Shown: piece after piece, positions 1 to 10,540 of the stretch | Numbering within the stretch: position 1 is the first letter of the stretch | Layout: each line of letters opens with the position of its first letter | Source of the DNA: Schistocerca nitens | Taxonomy: Eukaryota > Arthropoda > Insecta > Orthoptera > Acrididae | Direction: 5' to 3' | Assembly: GCF_023898315.1 (NCBI RefSeq) | Contig: NC_064614.1 | Span: forward strand, 501,658,109-501,722,108 | DNA: 64,000 nucleotides | Translations under genes and position numbers: made by a program | Notes under the pieces: generated by a model | What the model was told of the DNA's origin: nothing | What the model saw: only the letters and a program-made list of their open reading frames with translations | Databases searched by the model: none

Positions 1-987
1 ACGTTCTTCTTTTAAGATAGCTACGTAAGAACGAGCTGGAGGCTGCAACAATGTGCACGCCGTCCTCACTGTCATTCCATTTGCACCGTTTACTTTGACT
101 GAGATGTATCCATGATATATATAAGCGTCATGTAAACGTAAATATATGTACAAATGTGCATTCTTACTACATATCGTGCACTTTGAGAAGTAACAAGCCT
201 CAGTGGAGTGCTACGTGTGTGAACATATCCATTTGGACGAAGTGCAATGTATCTGCATATGGTATAGTTCTGACAAAACCTATGTACAATGTGCTGCATA
301 TCTTCCATCATAATGACGACATGGTGTCTGTGATAAACTTATAATGGAACACGATTTATGAACAAAAATGTTTTTAAGGTATGAAAATGTTCAATTTTCA
401 TTCCCATACTTGTACTGTCAAACTACAATTTTTTTCCAAATTACATGTTGGTAGATGTACTCTATATAAATGCTTTGTGTTACATATCGGAATATGACAG
501 TTTCAGCTGTCGGAACCGGTCGTCAATAATAAATATTTATTAAAGCGATTTTGGGTAAAAAAATTTATTTCAAGTTAAGGAAGAAATCGCTCCTTCCATT
601 TTCTCAACAGGAGAAACCTCAGCTGATTTTCGGCGCACAGCATTCTCTCACTGAAGCATGAAAATTATCAATATTATTATTATTATGTTATGGCCAAATT
701 TGGAAAAATATAAAATTTAGTATATGCACCAGTGTATTGCGTAATTATGTGAGAAACATGAGTGCAGCCGAAAATCGAAATAAATATTACTAAAGAGAAA
801 GTGGTATCACACTTCGGTTAACTCACGAAGTAGCCGTAAGGTTTGTTATATCCAACAGACACTAGTCGAACACAATAAATGCCATACGATCATTTCATTT
901 CAACGGCTCTAGCCGGGAGAATCCAAGCGTTTTCGGCTTTGGAAGATTTATATTGCCTAAGTTGCTATAACACTGTCAACACTATTC
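1..987. other. AT-rich stretch without a recognised gene
   Basis: I see no homology-bearing frame, terminal repeat or tRNA-like head here. The open frames are short and have low-complexity or random composition. Confidence 0.5.
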
Positions 988-1182
988 TCCATCTACGTAC
1001 ATATTCGGCAAACCACTCTGTAGAGGATGGGAAAGGGCACTTAGTATTCTACCACATATTAGCATATCTCCCCGTTCCAATCGCCTGTGGAGCGTGGGAA
1101 GAATGACTGCTTAAGACGCTGCGCGCTTCCTCTAATTAGTCTAATTTTCTTCGCGGTCTCTGCTGAAGCGATACGTAGGGAG
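988..1182 (-). mobile_element. 3' tail fragment of a jockey-like non-LTR element
   Basis: The stretch resembles, with many changes, the 3' end seen at 16790-17200. It begins with a 'catctacgta' tail and continues into the 'ggcaaaccactctgtagaggatgg' type block, in which the element's last codons and 3' UTR lie on the minus strand. It is a strongly 5'-truncated, old copy with no usable reading frame. The assignment is by visual similarity to the better copies in this window. Confidence 0.45.
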
Positions 1183-1220
1183 CTAAAGTATATTTTCGCA
1201 TTCATCGCTTTATACTGGCT

Positions 1221-1405
1221 GTTGAAACTTCCGTGTTGTATGGGCGTAGCGATGAAATGTTATTGTTCCTGACGTTTTGTCCCGAGCTGCGTTGGACATC
1301 TTCAGAGGTACTCCTGGTTCCGCTGAGACATGCCGACTCAAGGAACGAGTTACACTCGTACGTCGGAGAAGGACATAAATACCGTAAAAAGGGGGCGTAG
1401 TAGAA
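1221..1405 (-). repeat. Moderate repeat, copy 1 of an inverted pair
   Basis: The reverse complement of this stretch aligns with 1916-2073 over about 160-180 bases at roughly 70% identity by eye. Shared blocks include 'cgccccctttttac/atgg', 'ggagtac(c/t)tctgaaga' and 'aaacgtcag(g/t)aa'. I do not recognise the family. The shared block has no long conserved frame. Confidence 0.5.
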
Positions 1406-1915
1406 GCCCACATATGGTCTGCAGAGAGAATCCTTGGCTAAGATGAAACTTAATTGTCGAACACTCGTCTGTCAAATATAAAAGGTCCATCGATTCTGTA
1501 GAGCAACTGTTCATATAGCCTTGAGTTTCATGGCTGCTTCTTTTCTGTTAACATTGTCCCAATGTTTGTTTCTTTGGTCTATATAGCCGTTGATAAAACT
1601 TTGTCATTGAAAATAAAACTTTGGTTTCGGAAACGTTCATCTCATGGTTTCCTGAATGAAGATCATTCTCTACTAAAGCTAATTTTTCTACTTTCTCTAG
1701 ACAGTAAAGACTTTCTGCATTCCTTCAGACGTATATTCATGCGTGGTATGTAAACATGGGACGTTTGTAATAGAAAAGAAAAGGTAGTGAAGGTTAGTGA
1801 TATGTGAACAGTAGTATTATGGAATCGATGGTTAAGTTTTATCTTTGACATATGACAATTGAATAGTTAAGTTTTATCTTTGATACGCGTTCTCTTTGCC
1901 AATCAGTTTAAACAT
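1406..1915. other. Spacer between the inverted repeat copies
   Basis: About 510 bases separate the two inverted copies. I see no gene or element in it. Confidence 0.4.
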
Positions 1916-2073
1916 CTACCACGCCCCCTTTTTATGGCATTTATTTCTCTTCAACATCCGACCTGTCAGCGGGCCTAGGAGTACTTCTGAAGACAAAAAA
2001 CGCAGCTTTTCACGAAACGTCAGTAATAATAAGTTCAAGTTTCGTCGGATACGACCATATAACCCGGACGTTT
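1916..2073 (+). repeat. Moderate repeat, copy 2 of an inverted pair
   Basis: This is homologous to the reverse complement of 1221-1405. Because the two are diverged, they look like independent insertions of one repeat family or an old foldback, not a recent inverted duplication. Confidence 0.5.
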
Positions 2074-2669
2074 GTCCAGTTTGTATGCAGGATTTCACGG
2101 AATAATTGGCGGTTGTCTTCAAGCGTCTTTCAGTTCTGGTTTTTCAGCATTTCTGTGACTCGATCCTCCTCTTGTCTTGATGTGATTCCTTTTGTACTGC
2201 TACCATGCATTATGTCAGTATTTCGTTACACTCGACCGGAGCGTAATGAGGAAAATGTTTGTCATATTTTTAATGACACTGACATTATTAAAATACTATA
2301 TGTTCATTGCTATAACCAATGTTAAAGTTATTATTATGAAGGGAGACTTGGGCCAGTTGGAATAGCTTTTGGTTTTAGATTTTCATTTCACCCGGGTGAT
2401 ACTGACCAGTTGTGGAACCGACGCTGTTAACACTTAACTTTTTTATTATTAATAAATGATGAAAAGATCGTTTGAAATTGTGAGATAAATTCGTAAAAGT
2501 ATATGTACGGAAATGTTACAACTATGCAAACGCACTCCAGACGTTGTGCAAGTTGACATACTCCTTGTCGTAAGTTGAGTCTGAGAAATCAGCGTTCATA
2601 GGAGCTGGGAAATAAACGTAAGTTGCACCTGCTGCGACATAGTCGCGTATATGAACAGTGATCCAATAC
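2074..2669. other. Unannotated spacer
   Basis: I find no recognisable coding or repeat structure. Short frames here are random. Confidence 0.4.
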
Positions 2670-3014
2670 TGTCAAATATTTTTTATTTCAGTCTTTGATC
2701 ACAATATCAATTCTTTTGACGATGACCGGTTTCAGTCACTAATGACCATCCTCAGATCTAAAATATAAAAATATATACACATAGTGAGCAGTGTTTCTTT
2801 CAACACAATACATCATTACGTATCACAATATACTATCATACAACCAGGGAAATTCACAGATAAAATACGGTAAAACGTACCTTTTGTACACCACATCCTA
2901 AAGTGATAAAGCCAAAACATATAAATATAGTCAGCACAGCATCGTTACGTAGATCTAAAATAAAGTGTAGAATAGGCCACTTCGTCCACACCGTCATTTT
3001 TGCAACTGGCTACT
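2670..3014. repeat. Unclassified interspersed repeat, possible
   Basis: The block around 'gacgatgaccggtttcag' and 'atgaccatcctcagatct' has the look of a dispersed insect repeat. It has no coding frame. It ends at the 3' tail of the RTE element, whose target duplication (aaagtacagt) starts at 3015, so the RTE inserted at its edge. Confidence 0.3.
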
Positions 3015-3038
3015 AAAGTACAGTTGTTGTTGTGGTCT

Positions 3039-3335
3039 TCAGTCCTCAGACTGGTTTGATGCAGCTCTCCATGCTACTCTATCCTGTGCAACTTTCTTCA
3101 TCTCCCAGTACCTACTGCAGCATACATCCTTCTGAATCTGCTTAGTGTATTCATCTCTTGGTCTCCCTCTACGATTTTTACCCTCCACGCTGCCTTCCAG
3201 TACTAAATTGGTGATCCCTTGATGCCTCAGAACATGTCCTACCAACCGATCCCTTCTTCTAGTCAAGACGTGCCACAAACTCCTCTTCTCCCCAATTCTA
3301 TTCAATACCTCCTCATTAGTTAGTGATCTACCCAT
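3039..3335 (-). pseudogene. RTE C-terminal segment
   Basis: This is the carboxyl end of the RTE protein, with EVLNRIGEKRSLWH, RRRDRLVGHVLRH and RGRPRDEYTKQI, ending just before the CAA tail. The same segment occurs at 25381-25689 on the plus strand with a few differences. It is put out of frame from the main reverse transcriptase by the deletion near 3455 and by a roughly 39-bp tandem duplication at 3312-3392. Confidence 0.85.
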
Positions 3336-3392
3336 CTAATCTCAATACCTCATTAGTTATGTGATCTACCCATCTAATCTTCAGCATTCTTC
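3312..3392. repeat. Imperfect 39-bp tandem duplication in the RTE 3' region
   Basis: The blocks 'cattagttagtgatctaccc' and 'cattagttatgtgatctacc', each followed by 'atctaatct', lie in tandem. The single-copy version is at 25380-25420 in the other RTE copy. This is one of the lesions that disable the element. Confidence 0.75.
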
Positions 3393-3454
3393 TGTAGCAC
3401 CACATTTTGAAAGCTTCTATTCTCTTCTTGTCTAAATTATTTATCGTCCATGTT

Positions 3455-5227
3455 TCACTTCCATACACTCCATACAAATACTTTCAGAAACGACTTCCTG
3501 ACACTTAAATCTATACTCGATGTTAACAAATTTCTCTTCTTCAGAAACGCTTTTCTTGCCATTGCCAGTCTACATTTAATATCGTCTCTACTTCGACTAT
3601 CATCAGTTATTTTGCTCCCCAAATAGCAAAACTCCTTTACTACTTTAAGGGTCTCATTTCCTAATCTAATTCCCTCAGCATCACCCGACTTAATTCGACT
3701 ACATTCCATTATCCTCGTTTTGCTTTTGTTGATGTTCATCTTATACCCTCCTTTCAAGACACTGTCCATTCCGTTCAACTGGTCTTCCAAGTCCTTTCCG
3801 GTCTCTGACAGAATTACAATGTCATCGGCGAACCTCAGAGTTTTTATTTCTTCGCCATGGATTTTAATGCCTACTCCGAATTCTTCTTTTGTTTCCTTTA
3901 CTGCTTGCTCAATATACAGATTGAATAACATTGGGGATAGGCTACAACCCTGTCTCACTCCCTTCCCAACCACTGCTTTCCTTTCATGTCCCTCGACTGT
4001 TATAACTGCCATCTGGTTTCTGTACAAATTGTAAATAGCCTTTCGCTCCCTGTATTTTACCCGTGCTACCTTCAGAATTTGAAAGAGAGTATTCCAGTCA
4101 ACATTGTCAAAAGCTTTCTCTAAGTCTACAGATGCTAGAAACGTAGGTTTGTCTTTGCTTAATCTTTCTTCTAAGATACGTCGTAGGGTCAGTATTGCCT
4201 CACGTGTTCCAACATTTCTACGGAATCCAAACTGATCTTCCCCGAGGTCGTCTTCTACCAGTTTTTCCATTCGTCTGTAAAGAATTCGCGTTAGTATTTT
4301 GCAGCTGTGACTTATTAAACTGATAGATTGGTAATTTTCACATCTGTCAACACTTGCTTTCTTTGGGATTGGAATTATTATATTCTTCTTGAAGTCTGAG
4401 GGAATTTCGCCTGTCTCATACACCTTGCTCACCAGATGGTAGAGTTTTGTCAGGACTGGCTCTCCCAAGGCTGTCAGAAGTTCTAATGGAATGTTGTCTA
4501 CTCCCGGGGCCTTGTTTCGACTTAGGTCTTTCAGTGCTCTGTCAAACTCTTCACGCAGTATTATATCTCCCATTTCCTCTTCATCTACATCCTCTTCTAT
4601 TTCCATAATATTGTCCTCAAGAACATCGCCCCTGTATAGACCATCTATATACTCTTTCCACCTTTCTGCTTTCCCTTCTTTGCTTAGAACTGGGTTTCCA
4701 TCTGAGCTCTTGATATTCATGCAAGTGGTTCTCTTTTCTCCAAAGGTCTCTTTAATTTTCCTGTAGGCTGTATCTATCTTACCCCTCGTGACATAAGCCT
4801 CTACATCCTTACAGTTTCCCTTTAGCCATCCCTGCTTAGCCATTTTGCACTTCCTGTCAATCTCATTTTTTAGACGGTTGTATCCCTTTTTCCCTGCTTC
4901 ACTTGCTGCATTTTTGTATTTTCTCCTTGCATCAATTAAATTCAGTATCTCTTCTGTTACCCAAGGATTTGTACTAGCCCTCGTCTTTTTACCTATTTGA
5001 TCCTCTACTGCCTTCACTATTTCATTCCTCAAAGCTACCCATTCTTCTTCTGCTGTATTTCTTTCCCCCATTCCTGTCAATTGTTCCCTAATGCTCTCCC
5101 TGAAACTCTGTACAACCTCTGGTTCTTTCAGTTTATCCAGATCCCATCTCCTTAAATTCCCACCTTTTTGCAGTTTCTTCAATTTTAATCTACAGTTCAT
5201 AACCAAGAGATTGTGGTCAGAGTCCAC
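3455..5227 (-). pseudogene. RTE reverse transcriptase domain
   Basis: About 590 codons continue the endonuclease frame. Visible motifs are VDSDHNLL (end of endonuclease), NKAPGVDNIP, IPIPKKA, DQFGFRRNVGTREAI, LASVDLEKAFDNVDW, GVRQGCSLSP and the catalytic LRFADDIVIL, followed by a thumb region ending in KVFVWSVWK. The order and spacing are those of RTE-clade reverse transcriptases. The frame ends early because about 8 bases are missing after 'tggagtgta', between two copies of GTA. Other copies of the family would be expected to read on into a YGSETWTI-type sequence, which is present here in another frame. Confidence 0.88.
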
Positions 5228-5272
5228 ATCTGGCCCTGGAAATGTCTTACAATTTAATACCTGGTTCTTAAG

Positions 5273-5956
5273 TCACTGTCTTACCATTATATAATCTATC
5301 TGAAACTTCCTAGTATCTCCAGGGTTCTTCCATGTATACAACCTTCTATCATGATTCTTGAACCAAGTGTTAGCTATGATTAAGTTATGCTCTGTGCAAA
5401 ATCCTACCAGGCGGCTTCCTCTTGCATTTCTTAGCCCTAATCGATATTCACATACTACGTTTCCTTCTCTTCCTTTTCCTACTGTCGAATTCCAGTCACC
5501 CACGACTATTAAATTTTCGTCTCCCTTCACTACCTGAATAATTTCTTTTATCTCATCATACATTTCATCAATTTCTTCATCATCTGCAGAGCTAGTTGGC
5601 ATATAAACTTGTACTACTGTAGTAGACGTGTGCTTCGTGTCTATCTTGGCCACAATAATGCGTTCACTATGCTGTTTGTAGTAGTTTACCCGCACTCCTA
5701 TTTTTTTATTCGTTATTAAACCTACTCGTGCATTACCCCTATTTGATTTTGTATTTATAATCCTGTATTCACCTGACCAAAAGTCTTGTTCCTCCTGCCA
5801 CCGAACTTCACTAATTCCCATTATTTCTAACTTTAACTTATCCATTTCCCTTTTTAAATTTTCTAACATACCTGCCCGATTAAGGGATCTGACATTCCAC
5901 GCTCCGATCCGTAGAACGCCAGTTTTCTTTCTCCTGATGACGACGTCCTCCTGAGT
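5273..5956 (-). pseudogene. RTE endonuclease domain
   Basis: This encodes the APE-like endonuclease that nicks target DNA. The motifs appear in order: GAWNVRSL (metal-binding Asn) just upstream of the first Met, ISEVRW (catalytic Glu), VGDWNSTVG (Asp and Asn) and DYIMVRQ. The final SDH motif is at the start of the next segment (5227). A TGA at 5273-5275 splits the protein. The frame is otherwise continuous with the reverse transcriptase part, since 5869 and 5227 are in phase. The nonsense codon fits CGA to TGA decay at a CpG. The frame is open upstream of the first Met to about 6010. Confidence 0.85.
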
Positions 5957-6325
5957 AGTCCCCGCCCGGAGATCCGAATGGGGGACTGTTTTACCTCCGG
6001 AATATTTTACGCCATCGTCATTTAATCATACACTAAAGCTGCATGCCCTCGGGAAAAATTACGGCTGTAGTTTCCCCTTGCTTTCAGCCGTTCGCAGTAC
6101 CAGCACAGTAAGGCCGTTTTGGTTAGTGTTACAAGGCCATATCTGTCAATCATCCAGACTGTTGCCCCAGCAACTACTGAAAAGGCTGCTGCCCCTCTTC
6201 AGGAACCACATGTGTGTCTGGCCTCTCAACAGATACCCCTCCATTGTGGTTGCACCTACGGTATGGCTATCTGTATCGTTGAGGCACGCAAGCTTTCCCA
6301 CCAACGGCAAGGTCCATGGTTCATA

Positions 6326-6347
6326 GGGGGGGGGGGGGGGGGGGGGG
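6326..6347. repeat. 22-base poly-G tract
   Basis: An uninterrupted run of 22 G lies at the 5' boundary of the RTE insertion. It could fold as a G-quadruplex. It may derive from untemplated C/G addition or slippage at the 5' junction of reverse transcription. Confidence 0.9.
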
Positions 6348-6361
6348 TGTAAAAGTACAGT

Positions 6362-6574
6362 AGCTACCAGGAATATGTTTGCCTACATTCTACATAGATG
6401 TCGCTAATGTGGGCTTAAATGTAGTCATCATTTACCTAATAAACATAATTTGATAAAACACATTAGGTAGAATACATGTAGCAGACTTTTAAATATTGAT
6501 AACTATTGTAGAAACCAATTGTGATACAGTAAAAGACGAATACAGTTACCATATAAAAGTATTAAAAGGAAATA
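6362..6574. other. Short spacer
   Basis: About 210 bases between the RTE insertion and the next transposon show nothing recognisable. Confidence 0.5.
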
Positions 6575-8161
6575 TACAGGGTGTTACAAAAAGGTGCGGC
6601 CAAACTTTCAGGAAACATTCCTCACACACAAAAAAAGAAAATATGTTATGTGGACATGTGTCCGGAAACGCTTACTTTCCATGTTAGAGCTCATTTTATT
6701 ACTTCTCTTCAAATCACATTAATCATGGAATGGAAACACACAGCAACAGAACGTACCAGCGTGACTTCAGACACTTTGTTACAGGAAATGTTCAAAATGT
6801 CCTCCGTTAGCGAGGGTACATGCATCCACCCTCCGTCGCATGGCATCCCTGATGCACTGATGCAGCCTTGGAGAATGGCGTATTGTATCACAGCCGTCCA
6901 CAATACGAGCACGAAGAGTCTCTACATTTGGTACCGGGGTTGCGTAGACAAGAGCTTTCAAATGCCCCCATAAATGAAAGTCAAGAGGGTTGAGGTCAGG
7001 AGAGCGTAGAGGCCATGGAATTGGTCCGCCTCTACCAATCCATCGGTCACCGAATCTGTTGTTGCGAAGTGTACGAACACTTCGACTGAAATGTGCAGGA
7101 GCTCCATCGTGCATGAACCACATGTTGTGTCGTACTTGTAAAGGCACATGTTCTAGCAGTACAGGTAGAGTATCCCGTATGAAATCATGATAACGTGCTC
7201 CATTGAGCGTAGGTGGAAGAACATGGGGCCCAATCAAGACGTCACCAACAATGCCTGCCCAAACGTTCAGAGAAAATCTGTGTTGATGACGTGATTGCAC
7301 AATTGTGTGCGGATTCTCGTCAGCCCACACATGTTGATTGTGAAAATTTACAATTTGATCACGTTGGAATGAAGCCTCGTCCGTAAAGAGAACATTTGCA
7401 CTGAAATGAGGATTGACACATTGTTGGATGAACCATTCGCAGAAGTGTACCTGTGGAGGCCAATCAGCTGCTGATAGTGCCTGCACACGCTATACATGGT
7501 ACGGAAAAAACTGGTTCTCCTGTAGCACTCTCCATACAGTGACGTTGTCAACGTTACCTTGTACAGCAGCAACTTCTCTTACGCTGACATTAGGGTTATC
7601 GTCAACTGCGCGAAGAATTGCCTCGTCAATTGCAGGTGTCCTCGTCGTTCTAGGTCTTCCCCAGTCGCGAGTCATAGGCTGGAATGTTCCGTGCTCCCTA
7701 AGACGCCGATCAATTGCTTCGAACGTCTTCCTGTCGGGACACCTTCGTTTCTGGCAATCTGTCCCGATACAAACGTACCGCGCCACGGCTATCGCCCCGT
7801 GCTAATCCATACATCAAATGGGCATCTGCCAACTCGGCATTTGTAAACATTGCACTGACTGCAAAACCACGTTCGTGATGAACGCTAACCTGTTGATGCT
7901 ACCTACTGATGTGCTTGATGCTAGTACTGTAGGGCAGTGAGTCGCATGTCAACAAGAGCACTGAAGTCAACATTACCTTCCTTCAATTGGGCCAACTGGC
8001 AGTGAATCGAGGAAGTACCGTACATACTGACGAAACTAAAATGAGCTCTAACATGGAAATTAAGCGTTTCCGGACACATGTCCACATAACATCTTTTCTT
8101 TATTTGTGTGTGAGGAATGTTTCCTGAAAGTTTGGCCGTACCTTCTTTTTAACACGCTGTA
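6575..8161 (-). mobile_element. Complete Tc1/mariner-superfamily transposon, DD41D-like
   Basis: A cut-and-paste DNA transposon. It starts 'cagggtgttac' at 6577 and ends '..aacacgctg' at 8159, flanked by TA on both sides (6575-6576, 8160-8161). The terminal inverted repeats are long, about 124 bases each (6577-6700 and 8036-8159), with a few mismatches and small indels. The element is 1583 bp, and a transposase pseudogene fills its centre on the minus strand. A piece of a related terminal repeat recurs at 31392-31465. Confidence 0.88.
6779..7850 (-). pseudogene. Transposase, DD41D-like, two lesions
   Basis: The N-terminus starts at ATG 7850-7848 (MFTNAELADAHLMYG), a helix-turn-helix of the DUF4817 type, continuing as RKTFEAIDRRLREHG and TVWRVLQENQFFPYHV. 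The catalytic domain shows LFTDEASF (first Asp), FMHDGAPAHFS (second Asp) and SPDLNPLDFHLWGHLK (third Asp). I count 41 residues between the second and third Asp, hence DD41D. Lesions are a TAG at 7490-7492, in phase with the flanking frame, and a one-base frameshift at about 7731-7750 between the first 36 residues and the rest. The reading is otherwise complete, about 355 residues, the normal length for such enzymes. It is probably inactive. Confidence 0.85.
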
Positions 8162-8260
8162 TAAAGATAATAGGTCTGACACTTTTGTGGTGAATTTACG
8201 GTCAAAAATTAATATACGTAATACATTGCCTGTAGCAAACTATAAATTACCTATGAAACT

Positions 8261-8295
8261 AAAGCTGGATGGCCGGAGGCGGGATTGAAGTTAGT
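8261..8295 (-). repeat. Small fragment of SINE type B
   Basis: The segment 'aaagctggatggccggaggc' followed by 'gggattgaa' matches the internal part of the minus-strand SINE at 14298-14540. Both ends are lost. Confidence 0.5.
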
Positions 8296-9975
8296 GTAGG
8301 TGGTCACTCTGGAGATCGTAAAAGCACGGGCTCGCAGGCCTATTCAGTATCGGCGACTAATGACAAACCGGCACTATCCTCAGAATCTGCATGCTTATTA
8401 CACCTTATGTATCATTTTTCAGATTGCAGCGCTTATGCCTTTCTTTTTGTACGCCAAGTATACTAAATGGTACATTTTTTCTGTCTTTCTATTCCGACTT
8501 CATTTTTGTTTCGTTTTTAGTAGTACTTTCTGTCGCTATAGTAATATAAGTTCGTTTTATATATTCAGTTAACGTTGAAGCTGTAGGGAAGAAGTCAGTA
8601 TAGTTTCTGTGTTGAAAGGATTATTTGTATTTGACCACAGGTTACGAGATTAGTCGTACCCAGGAGTCTTCATTACGTCCATGGAAGGATACGTCAACTG
8701 ATAACATTGCTGGTACTGTGAATAGTCTTCCTGTATGTGTGCTTGAATGTCTTAGCTGACTGGCCGTTTGGCCCGATGGACTCGAGGAGCAAATTATTCC
8801 CGTTGATTTGGATTCTGTTTTCATGAATGGGCAGCTTTATTATTTCGCGGATGCATTGGAGTAATAGGGCATGTATTAATTTGACTGTGCCGATAATACT
8901 GCAAGTTTTATTGTTTAGTTACTTGTCTGTTTTATTTTTATTTTGCCTAGCATACACCAGTAATAATTATGTAAATGACGCACAACGCCGAAACTTGCCA
9001 CATGTTTCCCTAATCGTACCAACTGATTTTTGAATGTTGTTATTGTCCGACCTGGTTTCTTGTTGGTGTGTGTGCGTGCTGTGGGTGGGGGCAGAGGGAC
9101 ATTTTGTATTAGAAGAGCAGCAATAAAGGTATAAACAAAGAAATAATTGGGGCGTAGTGCAATGAAAAGGAGGTACGCTTGGACGAAGATGCCGTTGTGT
9201 TATAAAGAAACCATAGCCCGAGTTAAACTAAATGTACATTATTATCTGAATGGGAACTATAAATGAATAAAAACCCTCTTCGTACTAAAATGCAACGGGA
9301 AAATCACATTTCATGCATAAGAATAAGTATCACGGTTTTCTCAGTGTTGTATTACAAAGAACGACGACATTTTTTTTTTTGCGAGAAGGTATTCAGATGT
9401 GTTCAAGTTAATCCTTAAAGCCGATGCTGAGTATCGGGTTGCACAAGTGGGATTACGCGGGTGGCAGAAACCTTAGAGAGGCGTATATGCTTTAGTCCTA
9501 TTGGTCTTGGACAGTAAACCGAGGGTGTGAGGGATTTAGTTCACAGGACGCTGCTATAGAAACGTAAGAAGATTCTGACCTAACCCGAGAAAGCAGGATA
9601 GTGCACGGGGACTCAAAACCCTAGGAACATCGAGAGAAAAGTCTGCGGACCACCACATAACGTTAAGAGAGCAAAACACTGTCCAGCCAATAGAGTTCAA
9701 CTGGCGCACGGAATCCGACGCTGCTGCAGCGCTGACAGGAAGCGGAAATAATTTTGACATCCGCCCTCCTGCTTTTACAATAAATACATTGACTTAGCAT
9801 AATACGAGTAAATTTACAGTCAACACGTTCCAACAATTTGGGCAACAGGTGTTGCATATCTTCTGCAGATAAAATACAGACGGGACTTAGGATTGAAAAG
9901 ATAGGTGTAATTGAATGTGAATGTGTTGTGTGATAAGAGTTCCGTGCAAGCTGTCACTTCGGAAACAAATCTTTA
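8296..9975. other. Unannotated region
   Basis: No element or gene recognised. A T run lies near 9370. The open frames (for example 8827-9033) are hydrophobic or random and have no supporting features. Confidence 0.4.
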
Positions 9976-10540
9976 CATCTCATTTAGATATATACATATT
10001 CTCCGCAAGCCACTGTACAGAGAATGGCGGAGAGTACATCGTACCAATGTTATCGATGTTCTTTCTACAGTCGCGTATTGAGCGAGAAAAAGGACTGACT
10101 GTCTGTATGTCTCTGTACGTGTCATAATTTCTCTTTATATTACTCTCGTGGTGCCTACACGAGATACTGGGTGGTGCTAGTGTTATGGCCGCACAGTAGT
10201 CTTCGAATACACGTTCTCTAAATTTGCCCAAATACGTTTCGCGAGAACTAAGTCATCTTTCTTCCAAGGGCTCCCGTTTAAGTTCCCAGCTTATTGCTGT
10301 TATACATTTGTGTGGGCTCTATTGATCAGTCTTAGCAGCGCATCTCTGAATTAGTTCGACGACTCTTCTCATGCCTGCTTCATATGGACTCTCAAACACT
10401 GGACCTATTCTCGCACTAGCCTCCTGTATGCGATTTCCATTATAGATGTATTCCATTGTCCTTGAACCCTTTCAACAATCTAGGCTGCAATTTAACCTTT
10501 ATCTGTCTAGATTGCGAGATTATAAAATGATATGACCGAG
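9976..10540 (-). mobile_element. 3' fragment of a jockey-like non-LTR element
   Basis: It shows the block order of the 16790-17200 copy on the minus strand: 'attctccgcaagccactgta', then a 'ttgagcgagaaaaagg' block, then 'cacgttctctaaatttgccc' and a 'tctgaattagttcgacgact' block. It is a 5'-truncated copy with many stops. It may belong to a sister family of the 21.3-22.5 kb element. Confidence 0.6.

Larger units (their letters stand above)
3015..6361 (-). mobile_element. Nearly complete RTE-type non-LTR retrotransposon
   Basis: This is a retrotransposon that copies itself by target-primed reverse transcription. The body runs from about 6351 (5' end) to 3025 (3' end) on the minus strand. It is flanked by a 10-bp direct repeat aaagtacagt at 3015-3024 and 6352-6361, which I read as its target duplication. 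The 3' end is a short CAA-type repeat, as is usual for RTE elements. The 5' end is a run of 22 C residues on the coding strand (G at 6326-6347). It has an apurinic-type endonuclease followed by reverse transcriptase in one frame. Lesions are one nonsense codon, one small deletion and one small tandem duplication. A second, 5'-truncated copy lies at 25298-25708. Confidence 0.85.
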
